DNA from: an uncultured Colwellia sp.
Lineage (GTDB): Bacteria; Pseudomonadota; Gammaproteobacteria; Enterobacterales; Alteromonadaceae
Assembly (NCBI GenBank): GCA_913063325.1
Contig: CAJXYE010000051.1
Coordinates: 1-36,485, forward strand
Length of the DNA stretch: 36,485 bases
Direction of reading: 5' to 3'
In this document: one piece after another, positions 32,086 to 36,485 of the stretch
Position numbering within the stretch: position 1 is the stretch's first letter
Layout: each line of letters begins with the position of its first letter
Translations under genes and position numbers: made by a program
The notes under the pieces: model-generated
The model's database searches: none
Seen by the model: the letters and a program-made list of their open reading frames with translations, nothing else
Told to the model about the DNA's origin: nothing

Positions 32086-32358
32086 TTAAAAGTTCCTTTT
32101 ACCAAAACCATGTAAAGCAACGCATCGCAATACATAACCAATTTTAAGTAAACCAGCGAAAACAATAGTGGCAATATGTGCTGATACTTGTGCTGAAATA
32201 GTAAAATATTCGTCATAACCAAAGGTAATGAATACACTGGTTATTACGATGGAAAGTGATAGCAACATTAAGTAATTTCCGATGACTAAACACTTCTGAA
32301 AACCTAAGGCGTGTTCTATATTGGGTAATTGATGAGCAATGGAAAATTGTGAATACAT
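32086..32358 (-). CDS. Small membrane protein of the NO-defence operon
   Basis: A 90-residue protein with two to three hydrophobic segments (GNYLMLLSLSIVITSVFITFGY; AHIATIVFAGLLKIGYVLRCVAL). Its stop (TAA) is one base before the nnrS ATG, and the nnrS ribosome binding site lies inside its last codons, so translation is coupled. It is the first gene after the sigma-54 promoter. I do not recognise a named family; genes like this often accompany nnrS in marine bacteria. Confidence 0.82.
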   Translation of the reverse strand: MYSQFSIAHQLPNIEHALGFQKCLVIGNYLMLLSLSIVITSVFITFGYDEYFTISAQVSAHIATIVFAGLLKIGYVLRCVALHGFGKRNF

Positions 32359-32400
32359 AATGAACCCTAGCTGATTATTGTTTATTTACTTATGTATGTA

Positions 32401-32415
32401 GCAAAGGCAATGCCA
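32401..32415 (-). promoter_or_regulatory. Sigma-54 promoter
   Basis: Minus strand TGGCATTGCCTTTGC: GG and GC at the -24/-12 spacing, 5 of 6 bases of TGGCAC and all of TTGC. About 43 bases upstream of the first codon of the membrane-protein/nnrS/hmp operon. NorR activates such promoters. Confidence 0.88.
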
Positions 32416-32479
32416 GTATTAACAATTAATAATAATCAATATAAATCAAATGGTTAATGTTTTTGTAGGTTGTCTTGTT

Positions 32480-32515
32480 GTCATTATGACTCGATTACTA
32501 TGTAGTCTTAATGAC
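32480..32515. promoter_or_regulatory. NorR-type enhancer sites
   Basis: GTCATTATGAC (32480-32490) is a perfect GTCA-N3-TGAC core; GTCTTAATGAC (32505-32515) differs by one base. Both lie between norR and the sigma-54 promoter, 65-115 bp from it. A weaker third match, GTCTTGTTGTC, is at 32472-32482. Confidence 0.82.
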
Positions 32516-32592
32516 TCTTGTGTGTTATTTTGTTTCTGGCAGACATGGTCATCATTGGTAATGCCATCATTAAAGATTTATCAGGACAAATT

Positions 32593-34176
32593 ATGAAACA
32601 AATATCATCCACAGCGGTTATTGAGTTGGCATTAGACCTTGCAACGAGTTTAAACACCAAAGATCGTTTCGACCGATTACTCGATACTGTTAGAAAGACA
32701 ATTGCTTGTGATGCGGTTGCCTTGTTGTCATATCATGGTGATGTGCTTAAACCTATTGCTCTACAAGGCTTAAGTCGCGATACCTTAGGACGTCGTTTTT
32801 ATATTCAAGAGCACCCAAGATTTTTGGCTCTGTGTCAGTCTAAGTCACCGATTCGTTTTGCTGCCGATTCACCATTGCCAGATCCTTATGATGGTTTGTT
32901 GATTGATCGACCTGGCGATCTACCTGTGCATTCATGTATGGGCTTACCGCTCTATTATGACGACAATTTGTTGGGGTTATTAACCATTGATAGCCTAACG
33001 CCTCATGACTTTGAAGATATTGAAGTACGAACCTTAGAAGTCATTTCGGCTATTGCGGCAGCTACACTTAATACTGCCTTTTTGCTCGAGCAACTTGAGA
33101 GCAGAGCCAATCATTCACAACAGGTGGTAGCAGAGTTAACCGAAGAAGCGTGGAAACGTGACGGGGGGGAGCTTATTGGTGAGAGCACTATCATGTTACA
33201 GCTCAAACAAGAATTAGATATAGTTGCCTCTTCTGATTTTAATATTTTAATCTATGGGGAAACAGGTGTTGGTAAGGAGTTGGTTGCGCGAACCTTGCAT
33301 CAAAAATCAATGCGGCAACATGGACCTATGGTTTATGTTAACTGTGCGGCATTGCCCGAAAACTTGATCGAGAGCGAACTCTTTGGCCACGTAAAAGGCG
33401 CATTTACTGGGGCCGATAGAAACCGTGCAGGAAAATTCTCATTGGCTGATGGTGGTACCTTATTTTTAGATGAAATTGGTGAGTTACCGCTTGGCGCACA
33501 AAGTAAAATATTAAGAGCGATCCAGAGTAATGAGATTCAACCTGTCGGCCAAGACAATGTTGAAGAAGTCGATGTGCGTATTGTTGCTGCGACCAATAGA
33601 GATTTAAAGGAAGAGGTGGGAGAAGGGCGTTTTCGAGCTGATTTATACCACAGGCTAACCGTATACCCTATTAGAGTGCCAAGACTATCTGAAAGGATTG
33701 GCGATGTTCAATTGTTAGCCGGTTATTTTGTAGAACAAACCCGGCGAAAACTTGGTATTGCTCAGTTAAAAATTACCGAGCAAGCCGTTGCACATTTAAC
33801 ACAATATAACTGGCCCGGTAATGTCCGTGAATTAGAGCACGTTGTTAGTCGAGCTACCCTGAAAGCAAGGGCTCGTCAGCTTGGTAAAGCGATCATTGCT
33901 ATTGATATCATAGATTGCGGATCTCTCAATGTGGTAGGGGAAGAGTTACCAAAAGAGCTTATTAGAGAAAGTAACTTTTCATCTGCAGCGGGTATCCGTG
34001 ACAATTTTCCATTGAAAGCAGAGACTGAGAATTTTCAAAAACAATTAATTATCAGAATACTTAAAGAAGAAAACGGTAACTGGGCGGCAGCGGCAAGACG
34101 ATTATCAACAGATAGAGCTAACTTGAACCGTATTGCTAAACGCTTGAATATTAAAGTAGTGAAGTCGGTGATTTGA
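32593..34176 (+). CDS. norR: NorR, NO-responsive sigma-54 activator
   Basis: A 527-residue protein: GAF domain (~20-170) for NO sensing, AAA+ domain with Walker A GETGVGKE, the sigma-54 contact loop GAFTGA and Walker [12 protein letters not shown], then a Fis-type helix-turn-helix ([23 protein letters not shown]). The frame is open upstream to 32518, but ATG at 32593 has AGGA 7 bases before it and begins the usual NorR N-terminus. It senses nitric oxide through a non-heme iron in the GAF domain and activates the divergent operon. Confidence 0.95.
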   Translation: MKQISSTAVIELALDLATSLNTKDRFDRLLDTVRKTIACDAVALLSYHGDVLKPIALQGLSRDTLGRRFYIQEHPRFLALCQSKSPIRFAADSPLPDPYDGLLIDRPGDLPVHSCMGLPLYYDDNLLGLLTIDSLTPHDFEDIEVRTLEVISAIAAATLNTAFLLEQLESRANHSQQVVAELTEEAWKRDGGELIGESTIMLQLKQELDIVASSDFNILIYGETGVGKELVARTLHQKSMRQHGPMVYVNCAALPENLIESELFGHVKGAFTGADRNRAGKFSLADGGTLFLDEIGELPLGAQSKILRAIQSNEIQPVGQDNVEEVDVRIVAATNRDLKEEVGEGRFRADLYHRLTVYPIRVPRLSERIGDVQLLAGYFVEQTRRKLGIAQLKITEQAVAHLTQYNWPGNVRELEHVVSRATLKARARQLGKAIIAIDIIDCGSLNVVGEELPKELIRESNFSSAAGIRDNFPLKAETENFQKQLIIRILKEENGNWAAAARRLSTDRANLNRIAKRLNIKVVKSVI

Positions 34177-34198
34177 AGGTTAGAAACTAAGAGATATA

Positions 34199-34223
34199 GC
34201 GACTAATTTTGATGATTAGTCGC
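34199..34223. terminator. Bidirectional terminator between norR and the M20 gene
   Basis: GCGACTAAT (34199-34207) and ATTAGTCGC (34215-34223) form a perfect 9-bp stem with a 7-base loop between convergent genes. Confidence 0.72.
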
Positions 34224-34257
34224 CCACTTCTATGATATCAATTTATATTATGGCTAT

Positions 34258-35586
34258 TTATTTAGCCAAAATAGTTAGCACAGCAGTGTTCATTGCTTGA
34301 GTGGCCGTACTAATCACTTTTTCAGCATCGGGAGCCCAAAAAGGGCTATGAAGAGAGGGCAAACCTTCACCTGTTTTTTGTGCTGATGCCCATTTATCAT
34401 GCGGCACACCACCGACCCAAAATATCATGCTCTTAATTGTTTTATCTGCTTTGTAATACCGACCAAAATCTTCACCTGCCATCACTGCAGGTACTTCAAT
34501 TACGCGCTCTTTACCTAATTCCGCAGTAAACAAACGTGCCATTTTTTTAGTAAAGTCAGGCTCATTATACGTTGCAGGTGTGAATTCGTCTTTGACAGTG
34601 ACTACCGGTAACAATTGCTCTGGTAACCCCATGGCTATACCTTCACCTTTTGCTATCCTAGCGATGCCATCGAGTAAAGTTTGACGTGTTTCATCTGAAT
34701 AACTACGAACGGTTAATAATAATAACGCCTGATCCGAAATAATATTGTGTTTAGTGCCTGATTGAAAACTGCCTACTGTGACAACTGCAGGGTCTTGAGG
34801 ATTTAATTCTCGACTCACTAAGGTTTGTAAAGCGCCAACAATACGTGAGCCCAATACAATAGGATCTTTAGTAGCGTGTGGGTAAGCGCCGTGACCGCCA
34901 ACGCCTTTGACCTGGATATTGACACTATCGACATTGGCAAAGGTAAATCCTGGCGTATAACCAATAACACCTGCTTTTAAGCTAGCTGAATTATGAAAAG
35001 CTAAAGCATAGTCAGGTTTTGGGAAACGTTTATATAAACCATCGGCTAACATGTCTTTTGCGCCACGACCACGCTCCTCAGCAGGCTGCAATATCATCAC
35101 TAAAGTACCAGACCAGCTATTTTTATTATTACTAAGTAACTTAGCTGTGCCAATCCAGCTACTCATATGGGTATCGTGTGCACAGGCATGCATTACATGT
35201 GCTGGTAAACCCTCTTCAGTGGTAGTGGTAACCTTTGAAGCAAACGATAAACCGGTTTGCTCTTTTACTGGTAGCGCATCCATATCAGCGCGAATTAATA
35301 CCGTAGGGCCTTTACCGTTTTTTAATACCGCGACAACACCGGTACCACCAACTTTCTCAGTAACATCAAAACCTAATTCACGGGTAATTTTGGCTAACTT
35401 TTTTGCGGTGTTAAATTCTACACTAGAAAGTTCTGGGTTTTGGTGTAAATCTTTATATAGCATCATTAACTCAGGCATGGTTGCTTGAACATACTTATTA
35501 TTGCTATAAGTCTTATTAGGCGCCGCATAGGTTAATGCGCTGCTGACAAGACATATAACAAAGGTCACTAATGCTATTGTTTTCAT
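34258..35586 (-). CDS. Exported M20D amidohydrolase / aminoacylase
   Basis: A 442-residue protein with a signal peptide (MKTIALVTFVICLVSSALTYA). M20D features: LHQNPELSSVEFNTAKKL, IRADMDALPVKE, HACAHDTHMSSWIG (metal ligands), LQPAEERGRGAKDM (catalytic and ligand Glu), GGHGAYPHATKDP, and VMAGEDFGRYY. This group hydrolyses N-acyl amino acids or hippurate-like amides; here in the periplasm. It occupies the place after rpsQ where rplN is usual. Confidence 0.92.
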   Translation of the reverse strand: MKTIALVTFVICLVSSALTYAAPNKTYSNNKYVQATMPELMMLYKDLHQNPELSSVEFNTAKKLAKITRELGFDVTEKVGGTGVVAVLKNGKGPTVLIRADMDALPVKEQTGLSFASKVTTTTEEGLPAHVMHACAHDTHMSSWIGTAKLLSNNKNSWSGTLVMILQPAEERGRGAKDMLADGLYKRFPKPDYALAFHNSASLKAGVIGYTPGFTFANVDSVNIQVKGVGGHGAYPHATKDPIVLGSRIVGALQTLVSRELNPQDPAVVTVGSFQSGTKHNIISDQALLLLTVRSYSDETRQTLLDGIARIAKGEGIAMGLPEQLLPVVTVKDEFTPATYNEPDFTKKMARLFTAELGKERVIEVPAVMAGEDFGRYYKADKTIKSMIFWVGGVPHDKWASAQKTGEGLPSLHSPFWAPDAEKVISTATQAMNTAVLTILAK

Positions 35587-35730
35587 GGTATTACTCAGTG
35601 GACAGTTAAAAAACTATCTTAGCTTAATGAGTAAGGCTGTTCAAATGGATAATTCACGTATAAAAAGATCTTAGTAAATCTTAGCTTTATACCTAGATAT
35701 AGTCACAATCTCTTTTGCTTTATTTCAGGC

Positions 35731-35840
35731 ATAAAAAAAGACCTGACCAAATAAATGCTAAGGTCTTTTGGTAACTATTTAAAAGTTAATTAAGTATAAA
35801 TACTAAATTAAGCTATTGTAATTACGTCAACTAATTTCCA
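35731..35840. repeat. Direct repeat copy 1 of the rpsQ tail and terminator
   Basis: Matches 35900-36009 over 110 bases with four differences, at an offset of 169 bases. It includes the terminator (here with two changes that weaken the stem, GACCTGACCA versus GACCTTAGCA) and the last ~11 codons of rpsQ. Confidence 0.92.
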
Positions 35841-35885
35841 CGTCTCTTTGTGAGCAGACTTAGAAATTATGTCAATTTCGTCTAA
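35808..35885 (-). pseudogene. Extra 3' end of rpsQ
   Basis: Minus strand reads LDEIDIISKSAHKETWKLVD, then VITIA and TAA, against [20 protein letters not shown] of the real S17. The upstream part diverges with three extra codons, so this is a tail of a different allele, not a simple recent copy. No start or ribosome binding site fits; it is a remnant. Confidence 0.78.
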
Positions 35886-35901
35886 CCCAAAAGAGAGACA
35901 T

Positions 35902-35934
35902 AAAAAAAGACCTTAGCAAATAAATGCTAAGGTC
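35902..35934 (-). terminator. Terminator of the S10 operon
   Basis: GACCTTAGCA-AATAAA-TGCTAAGGTC (35909-35934) is a perfect 10-bp stem, followed on the minus strand by TTTTTTTA. It lies 43 bases past the rpsQ stop. Confidence 0.93.
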
Positions 35935-35976
35935 TTTTGGTAACTATTCAAAAGTTAATTAAGTATAAATACTAAA

Positions 35977-36228
35977 TTAAGCTTTTGTAATTACGTCAAC
36001 TAATTTCCAGTTCTTAGACTTAGAAATTGGTGCAACTTCAGTAATAGTTACGATATCGCCTTCGTTACATACGTTAGCTTCATCATGTGCTTTCAACTTA
36101 GTTGAACGCGTGATGTATTTACCGTACATAGGATGCTTAACGCGACGTTCGATCATTACAACGATAGACTTATCCATCTTGTTACTGATAACAACGCCTT
36201 GTAGTGTGCGGATTTTAGCTTCGCTCAT
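35977..36228 (-). CDS. rpsQ: 30S ribosomal protein S17
   Basis: An 83-residue protein: [39 protein letters not shown], and [20 protein letters not shown] are the S17 core motifs. Binds 16S rRNA in the 30S subunit. Its ATG overlaps the rpmC stop by one base (TAATG). It is the last gene of the S10 operon. Confidence 0.97.
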   Translation of the reverse strand: MSEAKIRTLQGVVISNKMDKSIVVMIERRVKHPMYGKYITRSTKLKAHDEANVCNEGDIVTITEVAPISKSKNWKLVDVITKA

Positions 36229-36419
36229 TACTTACCTGCCTTTTCAGTGATGATAGTCTTAACACGTGCAATATTGCGACGTACGATTCTTAGCAAATGA
36301 GTTTGTGCTAATTGACCAGTGCTTGCTTGCATGCGGTAGTTAAACTGCTCGCGTAGAAGCTCTAGTAATTCAGCATTAAGCTCTTCAATGCTTTTTGCTT
36401 TAAGTTCACTAGCTTTCAT
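36228..36419 (-). CDS. rpmC: 50S ribosomal protein L29
   Basis: A 63-residue protein: [37 protein letters not shown] and [16 protein letters not shown] are the two helices of L29. Overlaps rplP and rpsQ by one base at each end (TAATG), so the three are translationally coupled. Confidence 0.97.
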   Translation of the reverse strand: MKASELKAKSIEELNAELLELLREQFNYRMQASTGQLAQTHLLRIVRRNIARVKTIITEKAGK

Positions 36420-36485
36420 TACATTACCGTCCTAGTTACGAAGGTAGTTTTAAACGGAAGTTTAGCAGCAGCTAAAGCAAATGCT
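36419..36485 (-). CDS. rplP: 50S ribosomal protein L16, C-terminal end (partial)
   Basis: Only the last 21 codons are in the window: [20 protein letters not shown], then M and stop, closely matching the conserved L16 C-terminus. The gene continues past the right edge. Order rplP-rpmC-rpsQ is that of the S10 operon. Confidence 0.93.
   Translation of the reverse strand, partial: AFALAAAKLPFKTTFVTRTVM

Noticed and set aside
32086..32237. N-terminal extension of NnrS
   Set aside because: It overlaps the small membrane-protein gene in another frame; the coupled ATG at 32084 with AAGGAAC is a better start.
1..36485. tRNA, rRNA, phage or plasmid genes
   Set aside because: I saw no cloverleaf with a T-loop GGTTCRA and no rRNA, capsid, replication or integrase sequence on either strand.

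Overview
The window looks like chromosomal DNA of a marine gammaproteobacterium of the Alteromonadales, most like Colwellia or Thalassotalea. Evidence: low GC (roughly 38-40% by eye), the sequences of the S17, L29 and L16 ribosomal proteins at the right end, an NnrS/Hmp/NorR nitric oxide module, and many LysR regulators paired with small oxidoreductases. No tool was run; genus is an inference.

Layout. 1-760: a single integron-type gene cassette (STAS-like protein) ending in an attC-like site. 847-15381: an accessory stretch of regulator-plus-target modules (four LysR, one HxlR, one AraC, one PAS-GGDEF) next to SDR, VOC/glyoxalase, DUF1330, AhpD-like, hydroxyacid dehydrogenase, cupin, alpha/beta hydrolase and glutaredoxin genes. 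It is decaying in places: a DoxX/AraC pair has lost both 5' halves, an SDR has an amber codon near its end, and a GST-like fragment lies at 12.9 kb. 15595-15862: a MITE with perfect 21-bp terminal inverted repeats, 38 bp upstream of an HdeD-family gene. 16641-19726: a two-gene unit for an exported seven-blade FG-GAP / thrombospondin-type-3 / LruC protein and a lipoprotein. 20201-22513: one polypeptide joining a cysteine desulfurase, a persulfide-dioxygenase-like metallo-beta-lactamase domain and a rhodanese.

22968-26390 is the most unusual region: two tandem cassette arrays with no integrase gene in the window. Each begins with a related ~280-bp non-coding leader holding palindromes at the same spacing and ending AATAAGC-GTTATA. 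The cassettes follow, with attC-like sites. For three cassettes the first bases are the inverse complement of the last bases, and a fourth matches with one mismatch. Each array ends in a ~70-bp tail also found after the cassette at position 600. Three neighbouring cassette genes encode one apparent family of unknown proteins.

26605-29330 holds a membrane protein with a possible leader peptide, a DUF1203 gene with ada (alkylation repair), and a small thioredoxin-fold protein. 29521-34176 is a nitric oxide defence module: norR is divergent from a small membrane protein, nnrS and hmp, with a sigma-54 promoter and NorR-type sites between them. 34258-35586 is an exported M20 amidohydrolase. 35731-36485 is the end of the S10 ribosomal operon (rplP, rpmC, rpsQ), followed by a diverged direct repeat of the rpsQ tail and its terminator instead of rplN.
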